A DNA stretch of 14,867 nucleotides, taken from NCBI GenBank assembly GCA_934646175.1, contig CAKUEI010000040.1, positions 1 to 14,867 of the forward strand, in the 5' to 3' direction. Below are positions 1-5,795 of the stretch, one piece after another. The notes under the pieces are model-generated. The model saw only the letters and a list, made by a program, of their open reading frames with translations, was not told the origin of the DNA and ran no database searches. This stretch comes from an uncultured Oscillospiraceae bacterium (GTDB taxonomy: Bacteria; Bacillota; Clostridia; Oscillospirales; Oscillospiraceae). Numbering within the stretch: position 1 is the stretch's first letter; the number at the start of each line of letters is the position of its first letter. Position numbers and translations under genes: made by a program.

Positions 1-323
1 GCATCGCCATTCAGAACTTCCCCGAGGGAGCCATCATCTCCATGCCCCTGCGGGCGGAGGGCATGAAAAAGCCCCGTGCCTTTCTGGGCGGACTGCTTTC
101 CGGCCTGGTGGAGCCCATCGGCGCGGTACTTACCATTCTGGCCGCCAGCTTCATCGTGCCCGCCCTCCCCTATCTGCTGGGCTTTGCGGCAGGGGCCATG
201 CTGTACGTGGTGGTGGAGGAGCTGATCCCCGAAATGTCTCAGGGGAAGCACTCCAACGCAGGCACCGTTTTCTTCGCCGTGGGCTTCAGCCTGATGATGA
301 TCCTGGATGTGGCACTGGGGTAA
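1..323 (+). CDS. ZIP-family divalent metal transporter, C-terminal part (5' end outside window)
   Basis: The reading frame is open from base 3 and ends with TAA at 321-323, giving about 106 residues that form the C-terminal half of a ZIP-type zinc/iron permease. The fragment begins IAIQNFPEG, the transmembrane metal-binding signature (QNFPEG form, typical of the GufA/ZupT-like branch). It continues with a second conserved helix (GLVEPIGAVL) and a helix containing AGAMLYVVVEELIPE, where the acidic residues are those expected near the metal path. The last hydrophobic stretch (VFFAVGFSLMMILDVAL) is the final membrane helix. By family it should import Zn2+ or another divalent cation across the cytoplasmic membrane; the substrate cannot be told from this piece. 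A strong terminator hairpin follows within 20 bases of the stop, so this is the end of its transcript. Confidence 0.93.
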   Translation, partial: IAIQNFPEGAIISMPLRAEGMKKPRAFLGGLLSGLVEPIGAVLTILAASFIVPALPYLLGFAAGAMLYVVVEELIPEMSQGKHSNAGTVFFAVGFSLMMILDVALG

Positions 324-341
324 ATCCCCATTTCCCGGGAA

Positions 342-390
342 AAGCCCAAAAGGAACCGTCTGTCTTTGGCAGACGGTTCCTTTTGGGCTT
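342..390 (+). terminator. Intrinsic terminator after the ZIP transporter
   Basis: A perfect 21-bp inverted repeat (342-362 with 370-390) surrounds a 7-base loop. The core stem is flanked by an A-run on the left and a T-run (CCTTTT) on the right, so it could work in both directions. It lies just after the ZIP stop codon. Confidence 0.9.
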
Positions 391-464
391 GGCATATCAG
401 GACGAATTCCGGCCAAATGCCCCACACGGTGGGGCGGTGCAGGCGCTCCTTACATCTGTTTAAC

Positions 465-503
465 AAAAGAAACCTATCTGCCAAAGGCAGATAGGTTTCT
501 TTT
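465..503 (-). terminator. Intrinsic terminator of tRNA-Gln
   Basis: A perfect 18-bp inverted repeat (465-482 with 486-503) with a 3-base loop. Read on the minus strand it starts at the base directly after the tRNA CCA end and finishes in TTTCTTTT, so the tRNA trailer is essentially only the terminator. The A/T flanks make it look bidirectional, like the one at 342-390. Confidence 0.88.
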
Positions 504-576
504 TGGCAGCCGGAGAAGGATTCGAACCCTCACAACAGAGTCAGAGTCTGTCGTGCTACCCTTACACAATCCGGCT
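504..576 (-). tRNA. tRNA-Gln (anticodon CTG)
   Basis: The minus strand folds as a 73-nt cloverleaf. The acceptor stem pairs AGCCGGA with TCCGGCT, the discriminator is G, and CCA is encoded. The D arm is GTG/CAC with a GG-containing loop. The anticodon stem ACAGA/TCTGT encloses the loop CTCTGAC, giving anticodon CTG, which reads CAG (Gln). The T arm GAGGG/CCTTC encloses TTCGAAT. G73 fits glutamine identity. The variable region is only 3 nt (TGT), shorter than the usual 4-5. It has its own promoter (611-638) and terminator (465-503), so it is a single-gene transcription unit. Confidence 0.93.
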
Positions 577-610
577 AAATATTCATGTTGTTCACGCAAG
601 CGCAGGTATT

Positions 611-638
611 ATTATAACAGATACGTTTTGTTTGTCAA
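611..638 (-). promoter_or_regulatory. Sigma-A promoter of tRNA-Gln
   Basis: On the minus strand there is a perfect -35 TTGACA (638-633), a 16-bp spacer and a perfect -10 TATAAT (616-611). The mature tRNA 5' end at 576 lies about 28 bases past the expected start site. The consensus match fits a highly expressed stable RNA. Confidence 0.9.
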
Positions 639-699
639 GCACTTTTTCGCAGACCATGGCACTCTTTTTGTACTTATCTTTCTGCCGCCGCGCATTTGC

Positions 700-728
700 T
701 TTACAAGAACCGGATTTTTCGATAAACT
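700..728 (+). promoter_or_regulatory. Sigma-A promoter for the small membrane protein at 786
   Basis: TTTACA (700-705), 17-bp spacer, TAAACT (723-728). Each box differs from consensus by one or two bases. It lies about 50 bases upstream of the gene's ribosome binding site and points away from the tRNA promoter. Confidence 0.65.
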
Positions 729-785
729 ATTTCAGATGAGAACGTCCCGCCTGCAGCCGTTTACGGCAGAAAGAAAGGAGCCTTT

Positions 786-1196
786 ATGACGGAAGAGACC
801 ATGCGCCGGGAAGCGATGCGCGCAAAGCGAAATAATCTCATCCTTTTCTCTGTTTTTGTCTGCGCCGCGCTCTGTGCCATGACGGCCCTCGGTATAAACC
901 GGTACCAGCACACCTTCTCGCCGCAGAAATGGAGCACCGCTCCGGACTCCCGCTGCAAAATCGTCGATGATCTGTTGGAGCAATACACCCTTGTGGGCAT
1001 GACCGAGGCCGAGGTCACACAGCTTCTCGGTCCGGAGGATGGCCCTGCGCAGACCTCCTTCAAGCTCAGCCGCAGCGAATTCCCGCCGGACTCCACGCTA
1101 GTCTACTATCTGGGTGTGGAATTTATGGACACCAACTGGCTCATTCTCTCCCTCCGCGACGGCGTTGTCTCGGAATGTTACCTGGACGTTTCCTAA
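786..1196 (+). CDS. Hypothetical membrane-anchored protein, 136 aa
   Basis: ATG at 786 follows AAAGGAG (775-781), a good Shine-Dalgarno. The protein has a short charged cytoplasmic N-terminus rich in Arg/Lys (residues 1-16), one hydrophobic segment (about 18-37, containing LFSVFVCAALCAM) and an extracytoplasmic part of about 100 residues. The stretch DDLLEQYTLVGMTEAEVTQLLGPEDG resembles the helix-turn region of small BamE/SmpA-like or beta-lactamase-inhibitor-like folds, where GMT-x-x-E-V-x-x-L-L-G is common; this is an impression, not an assignment. It is not a lipoprotein: the Cys residues in the membrane segment do not sit in a convincing lipobox. It has its own promoter and is followed by the separate leuA promoter, so it is probably monocistronic. 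I do not recognise its function. Confidence 0.8.
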   Translation: MTEETMRREAMRAKRNNLILFSVFVCAALCAMTALGINRYQHTFSPQKWSTAPDSRCKIVDDLLEQYTLVGMTEAEVTQLLGPEDGPAQTSFKLSRSEFPPDSTLVYYLGVEFMDTNWLILSLRDGVVSECYLDVS

Positions 1197-1212
1197 ACAG
1201 CGTCACTTTTCC

Positions 1213-1241
1213 TTGACAAATAAGAAAAATTCTATTATAGT
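1213..1241 (+). promoter_or_regulatory. Promoter of the T-box leader and leuA
   Basis: TTGACA (1213-1218), 17-bp spacer, TATAGT (1236-1241). It sits directly upstream of the T-box leader; transcription should start near 1248. Confidence 0.8.
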
Positions 1242-1247
1242 GATATC

Positions 1248-1515
1248 CAGTAAATGCGAAGACGGAAAGAAAGACAGCGATTTTCCCCGTTCAGAGAGCC
1301 GGCGGATGGTGCAAGCCGGTGGGGGCCGCTGTGGATAACTGATTCCCGAGCTGCCCACCCGAAAGCGCTTATGCAAGTAAGGTGCGCCGTCTGGCCCCGT
1401 TATCGGCCGCGGCCTTGTTGGAGGCCAGTGAGCACCGCACGGAAAACCGGCGGTGGAAGCAGGGTGGTACCGCGTAATTTACGCCCCTGACCTTAATCGG
1501 GTCAGGGGCTTTTTT
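1248..1515 (+). promoter_or_regulatory. T-box leader (tRNA-sensing), probably tRNA-Leu, controlling leuA
   Basis: The 14-base T-box core AGGGTGGTACCGCG is present at 1461-1474 and is followed by the terminator at 1483-1515, the standard layout for tRNA-dependent antitermination. Stem I elements are visible upstream. The AG bulge AGAGAG (1293-1298) leads into an apical hairpin CCGGC/GCCGG (1299-1303 with 1315-1319) whose loop holds ATGGTGCAA. Lower pairings CCCC/GGGG (1285-1288 with 1321-1324) and CAGCG/CGCTG (1275-1279 with 1327-1331) continue the stem. On the 3' side the first plausible specifier triplet is CTG (Leu) at 1339-1341, followed by A. The downstream gene makes the first enzyme of leucine synthesis, which agrees. 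The T-box itself is certain; the exact specifier is inferred. Low charged tRNA-Leu would let RNA polymerase read into leuA. Confidence 0.95.
1483..1515 (+). terminator. T-box conditional terminator upstream of leuA
   Basis: GCCCCTGACC (1483-1492) pairs with GGTCAGGGGC (1500-1509) and is followed by six T (1510-1515). It competes with the antiterminator formed by the T-box core just upstream. Confidence 0.93.
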
Positions 1516-1549
1516 CGTCTTCTGACCGAACTGACAGGAGGAATTTCCC

Positions 1550-3238
1550 ATGGCACACGGATACGAAAAGTACATTCCCTTCACCCCCATCGCGCTCCCC
1601 GACCGCACCTGGCCGGACAAGCGCATCGAAAAAGCACCCATCTGGTGCAGTGTGGACCTGCGGGACGGGAACCAGGCACTGATCGACCCCATGAATCTGC
1701 AGGAAAAGCTGGAGTATTTTCACCTTCTGGTGGACATCGGTGTGAAGGAGATCGAGGTCGGCTTCCCCTCCGCTTCGGAGACGGAATTCGAGATCCTGCG
1801 CACCCTGATCGACGGTGGGCACATTCCCGACGACGTGACCATCCAAGTGCTGGTGCAAGCCCGCCCGCACCTGATCCAGCGGACCTTCGAGGCCATTGAC
1901 GGCGCGAAGAACGTCATCCTGCACTTTTATAATTCCACCTCCACCCTGCAGCGCAAGGTGGTGTTCCACATGGATATGGACGGGATCACCAAGATCGCCG
2001 TGGACGCCGCCAACCTGATCCGCGAACTTTCCCAGCCCATGCTGGATAAAGGCATGAACCTCCGCTACGAGTACTCCCCCGAGTCCTTTATGGGTACGGA
2101 AATGGACTATGCGGTGGAGGTTTGCAGCAAGGTGCTGGACGCCCTGGGCGCCACGAAGGAAAAGCCCGTGATCCTCAACCTGCCCACCACGGTAGAGAAT
2201 TGCAGCCCCAACTATTTCGCCGACGAGATCGAATACTTCATCCGCCACCTCCCCGGGCGGGAGCGTGCCATCATCTCCCTGCACCCCCACAACGACCGGG
2301 GCTGCGCCGTAGCCACGGCGGAGCTGGGCCTGCTGGCGGGAGCAGACCGCATCGAGGCCACCCTGTTCGGCAACGGGGAACGCACCGGCAACCTCGACAT
2401 GGTGACTCTGGCCATGAACATATTCTCTCAGGGCGTGGACCCTGAGCTGGACTTCTCCAACATCAACCACATTAAAGAGGTCTATGAGCGCTGCACCAAG
2501 CTGGCGGTCGGTCCCCGGCAGCCCTATGCCGGCGAACTGGTGTTCACCGCCTTCTCCGGCTCCCATCAGGACGCCATCAACAAGGGCGTTCACTACATGC
2601 GGGAAAGCGGAACCGACAAGTGGGAAGTCCCCTATCTGCCCATCGACCCGGCGGACGTGGGCCGTCAGTATGAGCCGATCATCCGGATCAACAGCCAGTC
2701 CGGCAAGGGTGGCGCGGCCTTTATCATGTCCCAGAACTTCGGGTACGAGCTGCCCAAGGCCATGCATCCCGAATTCGGCACCATCATCCAGCACGAGACC
2801 GATGCCGTGGGGAAGGAGATCACGCCCCAGCGTGTGTTCGAGCTGTTCAAGGAGCATTATATCGACGCCACCAGCCCCTACCAGCTGGTGAAGCACACCT
2901 TTGAAGAACATGTGGATGCCAGCGGTCACTCCCACGTCCGCTTCCTGGGCACCCTGCGCCATTCGGACACGACCTTCTACGTGTGCGGCGAAGGAAACGG
3001 CCCCATCGACGCATTCTTCAACGCCATTCACGGCCAGAAGATGGACCGCTTCACCTTTGTAAATTACACGGAGCACGCCATTACCGACGGTTCCGACTCT
3101 CAGGCCGTGGCCTATATCCAGCTGAAGGACGAGAACGGGAAGAGCGTGTTCGGCGTGGGCGTGGACCACAACATCAACCTCGCCCCCCTGCGCGGTATCC
3201 TTTCCGCTATCAACCGCGCGGTAAACGAGGACGAATAA
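1550..3238 (+). CDS. leuA: 2-isopropylmalate synthase, long (LeuA type 2 / LEU4-like) form
   Basis: 562 residues. It condenses acetyl-CoA with 2-oxoisovalerate to 2-isopropylmalate, the committed cytosolic step of leucine synthesis. ATG at 1550 follows AGGAGG at the usual distance. The catalytic TIM barrel shows DLRDGNQAL (36-44, metal and substrate site near the N-terminus), the metal-binding HPHND (245-249) and GNGERTGN (274-281). The N-terminal extension of about 30 residues before the barrel, the motif SGSHQDAINKG (336-346) and the length mark the longer family found in actinobacteria, yeast and many Clostridia rather than the E. coli type. Residues about 450-560 form the C-terminal regulatory domain (LeuA dimer/allosteric), the usual seat of leucine feedback inhibition. 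Expression is set by the T-box leader just upstream. No leuBCD genes are adjacent, so leuA is regulated on its own here. Confidence 0.96.
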   Translation: MAHGYEKYIPFTPIALPDRTWPDKRIEKAPIWCSVDLRDGNQALIDPMNLQEKLEYFHLLVDIGVKEIEVGFPSASETEFEILRTLIDGGHIPDDVTIQVLVQARPHLIQRTFEAIDGAKNVILHFYNSTSTLQRKVVFHMDMDGITKIAVDAANLIRELSQPMLDKGMNLRYEYSPESFMGTEMDYAVEVCSKVLDALGATKEKPVILNLPTTVENCSPNYFADEIEYFIRHLPGRERAIISLHPHNDRGCAVATAELGLLAGADRIEATLFGNGERTGNLDMVTLAMNIFSQGVDPELDFSNINHIKEVYERCTKLAVGPRQPYAGELVFTAFSGSHQDAINKGVHYMRESGTDKWEVPYLPIDPADVGRQYEPIIRINSQSGKGGAAFIMSQNFGYELPKAMHPEFGTIIQHETDAVGKEITPQRVFELFKEHYIDATSPYQLVKHTFEEHVDASGHSHVRFLGTLRHSDTTFYVCGEGNGPIDAFFNAIHGQKMDRFTFVNYTEHAITDGSDSQAVAYIQLKDENGKSVFGVGVDHNINLAPLRGILSAINRAVNEDE

Positions 3239-3263
3239 TTCCCTTTCTCCTGTGCGGCGGCTC

Positions 3264-3293
3264 TTGACGCACAAGGCACCGGTATGCTAATAT
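3264..3293 (+). promoter_or_regulatory. Promoter for the ECF S-component/kinase unit
   Basis: TTGACG (3264-3269), 18-bp spacer, TAATAT (3288-3293) preceded by TG-C, i.e. an extended -10 (TGCTAATAT at 3285-3293). It lies 25 bases past the leuA stop and upstream of a leader with an internal terminator. Confidence 0.6.
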
Positions 3294-3299
3294 AAGAAT

Positions 3300-3425
3300 A
3301 ATTGTCTGACTGAAGTCAGATCCCGGAACCCCCTTTTCTTTTTTGCAATATGGCCACGAAGGTCTGTGTGCCCTTATGGGGCATCGCCTTCGTGGCTTTT
3401 TTCTTCAGAAAGGTGTGTGTCATTC
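3300..3425 (+). promoter_or_regulatory. Candidate attenuator leader of the ECF transporter S-component gene
   Basis: About 125 bases separate the promoter from the GTG start. The leader has a small hairpin TCTGAC/GTCAGA (3305-3310 with 3315-3320, TGAA loop), a C-rich then T-rich strand (3321-3345), and a strong intrinsic terminator (3353-3402) that ends only five bases before the ribosome binding site (3407-3415). A terminator between promoter and gene implies conditional readthrough. The C/T-rich strand could pair with the G-rich inner arm of the terminator or with the Shine-Dalgarno AGAAAGG, giving an alternative fold. It does not match the TPP, FMN, THF, preQ1-I/II, cobalamin or lysine riboswitch consensus as I know them. 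The same terminator may also end leuA transcripts. Confidence 0.55.
3353..3402 (+). terminator. Intrinsic terminator inside the leader of the ECF S-component gene
   Basis: GCCACGAAGG (3353-3362) pairs with CCTTCGTGGC (3387-3396), followed by six T (3397-3402). The interior contains a second short stem (TGCCC with GGGCA). It sits downstream of the promoter at 3264 and upstream of the coding region. Confidence 0.85.
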
Positions 3426-3971
3426 GTGAAAGTCAAAAAACTAGTTCTTTCCGCGCTGTTTCTTGCCCTTGCGCTGGTGCTGCCCTTCCTCACCGGGCAG
3501 ATCCCCCAGGTGGGCTCCGCCCTGCTGCCCATGCACCTGCCGGTGCTGCTGTGCGGCCTGATTTGCGGAGGGCCGTGGGGCATGGCTGTTGGATTTATTG
3601 CCCCCCTGCTGCGTCACTTCCTCTTTTCCATGCCTCCGCTCCTCACTGCCATCGCCATGGCCTTTGAGATGGCGATCTACGGTCTGGTGTCCGGCCTCAT
3701 ATACAGCCGGGTGAAACAGAATACCGCCGGGACCTACCTGGCCCTGGTGAGTGCCATGATCCTGGGCCGCGTCATGTGGGGGATCGTCCGTGCCATCATG
3801 ACCTTCTTTACCGCAACGGAATTCTCCTTTGCCCTGTTCATCAGCGGTGCGGTGCTGACCGCTATCCCCGGTATCATCCTCCAGCTGGTGCTCATCCCCA
3901 TTCTCATGGGCGCCCTGAGAAGTGCAAAGCTGCTGCCCCTCGCCCCCCAGCGCCGCCGGGCTTCCATCTGA
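3426..3971 (+). CDS. ECF transporter S component (substrate-binding membrane subunit), vitamin type, substrate uncertain
   Basis: 181 residues starting at GTG 3426, chosen because AGAAAGGTG (3407-3415) lies 10 bases upstream; an ATG further upstream in frame would sit inside the leader terminator. The protein is almost entirely hydrophobic, with about six membrane segments, matching the size and fold of ECF S components (about 180-200 aa). Conserved-looking parts are LPMHLPVLLCGLICGGPWG (34-52) and FIAPLLRHFLFSMPP (57-71), followed by AMAFEMAIYGLVSGLIY (77-93) in the middle helix. S components bind a vitamin or precursor and dock onto a shared EcfA-A'-T module encoded elsewhere; none is present here. 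The AMAFE-YGLVSG type is seen in S components often annotated as pantothenate (PanT-like) or simply unassigned. It is followed after three bases by the kinase gene, suggesting uptake coupled to phosphorylation of the substrate. Confidence 0.88.
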   Translation: MKVKKLVLSALFLALALVLPFLTGQIPQVGSALLPMHLPVLLCGLICGGPWGMAVGFIAPLLRHFLFSMPPLLTAIAMAFEMAIYGLVSGLIYSRVKQNTAGTYLALVSAMILGRVMWGIVRAIMTFFTATEFSFALFISGAVLTAIPGIILQLVLIPILMGALRSAKLLPLAPQRRRASI

Positions 3972-3974
3972 GCC

Positions 3975-5021
3975 ATGGAAGATTCCGAGGTGTGCGCCCT
4001 GCTGGAAAAAGCGCGGAACAAGCGTCCCCTGATGCAGCAGAAGGACGCGGTGAAGCTCCTCTATCAACGTGCCTTCGGCCCGGGGCATCTGGTGCACGAC
4101 CGGGAGAAGGCCCTTGCTTTTCTGAAGTCGGAATGGGAGCAACCCGAAAGCGGCGAGACTTTCCTTTATGAGCCCATCGGAAACGGTCTGTGCCGTCTGA
4201 ATCTGGCACCGGCCAAGGCGTTGGGGGCACAGGCCGATTCCGTCTGCGGTCTTTTTCTGCGCTGCGGCGGGCATGTTTTCTCTCCGCCGGAGGATTGGCT
4301 CGAGTGCCTTTCCGCAGTGGAAGTGCTCCGCTTCCCCAACGATGACGAGGACTTCTCCCTTGCGAAGTACCGCGCCAATGGCTGCCCTTCTCTGCACCAC
4401 AGCGCGACCTATCGGAATGCCTACCGCCCGGCCTATCGGGTGGTTTGGGAACGGGAAGCGCGGTACCTGCCCCTGTTTGCCGCCTTGGACCTGGCTCTGT
4501 CCGAAAAGCGCAGTAAGCCGCTGTTTCTGGCCATCGACGGCATGGCGGCTTCCGGGAAAAGCACCCTCGGTGCGCTGATCCACGACCTTTACGGCGGCGT
4601 TTTATTGCATATGGACGACTTCTTCCTGCCTCCGGAGCTGAAAACGCCGGAGCGACTGGCCCAGCCCGGTGGAAATGTGGACCGGGAGCGCTTCGGCAAA
4701 GAGCTGCTCTTCCCCCTTCTGCGGGGAGAAACGGGCACCTTGCGGCGCTACGACTGCCAGAAGGGGGAGCGTTCGTCCCCTACGGTGGTCACGCCCGCGC
4801 CACTGATCGTGGTGGAAGGGGCCTACTGCCTGCACCCGGAGCTGCGGGACGCCTTTGACCTGCGGGTGTTCTGCTCCATCACGCCGGAGGAACAGCGTGC
4901 GCGCATCTTAAAACGCAACGGCGTGGTTTTGTGGAAAAGGTTCGAGGCCCAGTGGATTCCCATGGAAAATGCCTATTTCAAGGCATTTGAGATCGAAAAG
5001 CTGTGCCAATTCCATTTTTAA
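3975..5021 (+). CDS. Uridine kinase-like P-loop protein with an uncharacterised N-terminal domain
   Basis: 348 residues; ATG at 3975 is three bases after the S-component stop, so translation is probably coupled (no strong own ribosome binding site). The C-terminal part (about 180-348) is a P-loop kinase of the uridine kinase/phosphoribulokinase/pantothenate kinase superfamily: Walker A GMAASGKST (189-197), an acidic MDDFF (213-217) that should bind Mg2+ or substrate hydroxyls, VVEGAYCLHPEL (279-290) and an Arg-rich lid (about 308-322). The N-terminal 160 residues are a different domain with QQKDAVKLLYQRAFGPGHLVHD (21-42, a His-containing segment), GNGLCRLNL (69-77) and LHHSATYRNAYRPAYRVV (140-157). 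I know this domain only as a conserved unnamed one in Firmicutes. The substrate is unknown; given the neighbouring S component it may phosphorylate an imported vitamin or nucleoside-like compound. Confidence 0.85.
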   Translation: MEDSEVCALLEKARNKRPLMQQKDAVKLLYQRAFGPGHLVHDREKALAFLKSEWEQPESGETFLYEPIGNGLCRLNLAPAKALGAQADSVCGLFLRCGGHVFSPPEDWLECLSAVEVLRFPNDDEDFSLAKYRANGCPSLHHSATYRNAYRPAYRVVWEREARYLPLFAALDLALSEKRSKPLFLAIDGMAASGKSTLGALIHDLYGGVLLHMDDFFLPPELKTPERLAQPGGNVDRERFGKELLFPLLRGETGTLRRYDCQKGERSSPTVVTPAPLIVVEGAYCLHPELRDAFDLRVFCSITPEEQRARILKRNGVVLWKRFEAQWIPMENAYFKAFEIEKLCQFHF

Positions 5022-5025
5022 GCCA

Positions 5026-5061
5026 AAAAGGGACTGTTTCCCATGGGAAACAGTCCCTTTT
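5026..5061. terminator. Bidirectional terminator shared by the kinase and DUF3842 genes
   Basis: A 36-bp perfect palindrome centred on CCATGG, with AAAA on the left and TTTT on the right of a GC-containing stem. It begins five bases after the kinase stop and ends 12 bases before the stop of the convergent DUF3842 gene, so it can serve both transcripts. Confidence 0.9.
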
Positions 5062-5073
5062 CCTTTTGCATTT

Positions 5074-5499
5074 TTATTTTTCTTTTCCCGCGCCCGATGC
5101 AAACTGCATGGCTTCCTCAATCGTACAGGAGACCACCTCGGACAACGGCAGACTGCGGGTGCCCGCCACGGTGACCTGACACCCGGAGGTAGGAAGCAGG
5201 ATCTTATGGGCAAAGCTGCTGCCCACTGCTTCCGCCATTCGGGGCGTCACTTCGCCTAAAATGGCGTTGGCCACTACAATGCCGATGGGGCCGATGATGA
5301 GGTCGGCGTTCACCACGTTGCGCACCACCGGATTTTCCCCGGTGGCGCCGTGGTCGGCGCCCGCCTTCAGCATGGTGGCGGTGGCGATGGAATTGGTGCC
5401 GATGGCGTAAATCTCGCCGGTAAAGGCGCGCTGCTTTAAGCCTTCAATGACCATGCGGCCCATTTTGCCGCCCTGTCCGTCAATGATCACACATTTCAT
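5074..5499 (-). CDS. DUF3842 family protein
   Basis: 141 residues when started at ATG 5499. An in-frame GTG 15 bases earlier sits almost on top of the Shine-Dalgarno-like AGGAAAGGG, so the ATG is preferred. The protein opens with KCVIIDGQGGKMG (2-14), a beta-strand followed by a glycine-rich turn like a nucleotide-binding Rossmann start. It carries IGTNSIATATMLKAGADHGATGEN in the first half and ADLIIGPIGIVVANAILGEVTPRMA in the middle, the usual hallmarks of DUF3842. The second half has LPTSGCQVTVAG. It is soluble, with no signal peptide. The family is common in Clostridia and has no established function; the conserved G/N-rich segments suggest a small-molecule binding or enzyme role, which is inference. 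It converges on the kinase gene and shares its terminator. Confidence 0.85.
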   Translation of the reverse strand: MKCVIIDGQGGKMGRMVIEGLKQRAFTGEIYAIGTNSIATATMLKAGADHGATGENPVVRNVVNADLIIGPIGIVVANAILGEVTPRMAEAVGSSFAHKILLPTSGCQVTVAGTRSLPLSEVVSCTIEEAMQFASGAGKEK

Positions 5500-5585
5500 G
5501 GGTTTGATTGCCACCCTTTCCTGGTATGTTCTTCTCCCTTTTGCGGCACTCTAAAGAAAGAGACCGCAGGAAAGGAAGAAAAAAG

Positions 5586-5789
5586 ATGCAGACTTTTTAT
5601 CCGCTGGCCGATCTGCCTCTGGGCCTTGGGAGCGCCGGACGGGGAAATGCCCGGCTGATGGAGTATTTCAGCGCCCTCTCCCCCGATGAGCAGCGGCAGA
5701 TCATGGACGGAAGCCGGGCGCTGCCCTCGGAAAAAGAGCGGCGGGACTTCCTCACGCAGGCATCCCGCAGCTTTCCTCCCGGTTTCTGA
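5586..5789 (+). CDS. Small hypothetical protein, 67 aa
   Basis: ATG at 5586 with the purine-rich GGAAAGGAAG about 8 bases upstream (5570-5579). Residues: MQTFYPLADLPLGLGSAG at the start, then a helical, charged stretch (LMEYFSALSPDEQRQIMDGSR). The pattern fits small unnamed proteins that I have seen repeatedly in Oscillospiraceae (a P-x-G-L-G start followed by F-x-x-L-x-x-x-x-Q-x-x-I). It is soluble and has no membrane segment. It is divergent from DUF3842 and followed by a hairpin at 5796-5842. Codon use is like its neighbours. Function unknown. Confidence 0.65.
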   Translation: MQTFYPLADLPLGLGSAGRGNARLMEYFSALSPDEQRQIMDGSRALPSEKERRDFLTQASRSFPPGF

Positions 5790-5795
5790 TGGGAA

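Noticed and set aside
419..435. Small perfect hairpin GCCCCAC/GTGGGGC between the two terminators
   Set aside because: A 7-bp stem with no T-run on either strand and no second copy seen in the window; probably chance or a degraded element.
1550..3238. Citramalate or homocitrate synthase instead of leuA
   Set aside because: The length, the long N-terminal extension and the SGSHQDAI motif fit long-form 2-isopropylmalate synthase, and the leader looks leucine-specific.
1502..3274. 590-codon open frame on the minus strand across leuA
   Set aside because: It is the antisense shadow of leuA produced by GC-rich third positions; the product is His/Val/Gly-rich low-quality sequence with no known domain, while the plus strand encodes a complete enzyme.
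3300..3350. Assignment of the ECF leader to preQ1, THF, TPP or FMN riboswitches
   Set aside because: None of the conserved cores I know for these classes can be placed in this stretch, so it is left unassigned.
3441..4583. 380-codon open frame on the minus strand across the ECF and kinase genes
   Set aside because: It spans the junction of two well-supported genes on the other strand and has no ribosome binding site or recognisable domain.
5500..5514. Earlier GTG start for the DUF3842 gene
   Set aside because: The GTG lies only about one base after the Shine-Dalgarno-like sequence, while the ATG at 5499 gives the usual family N-terminus.
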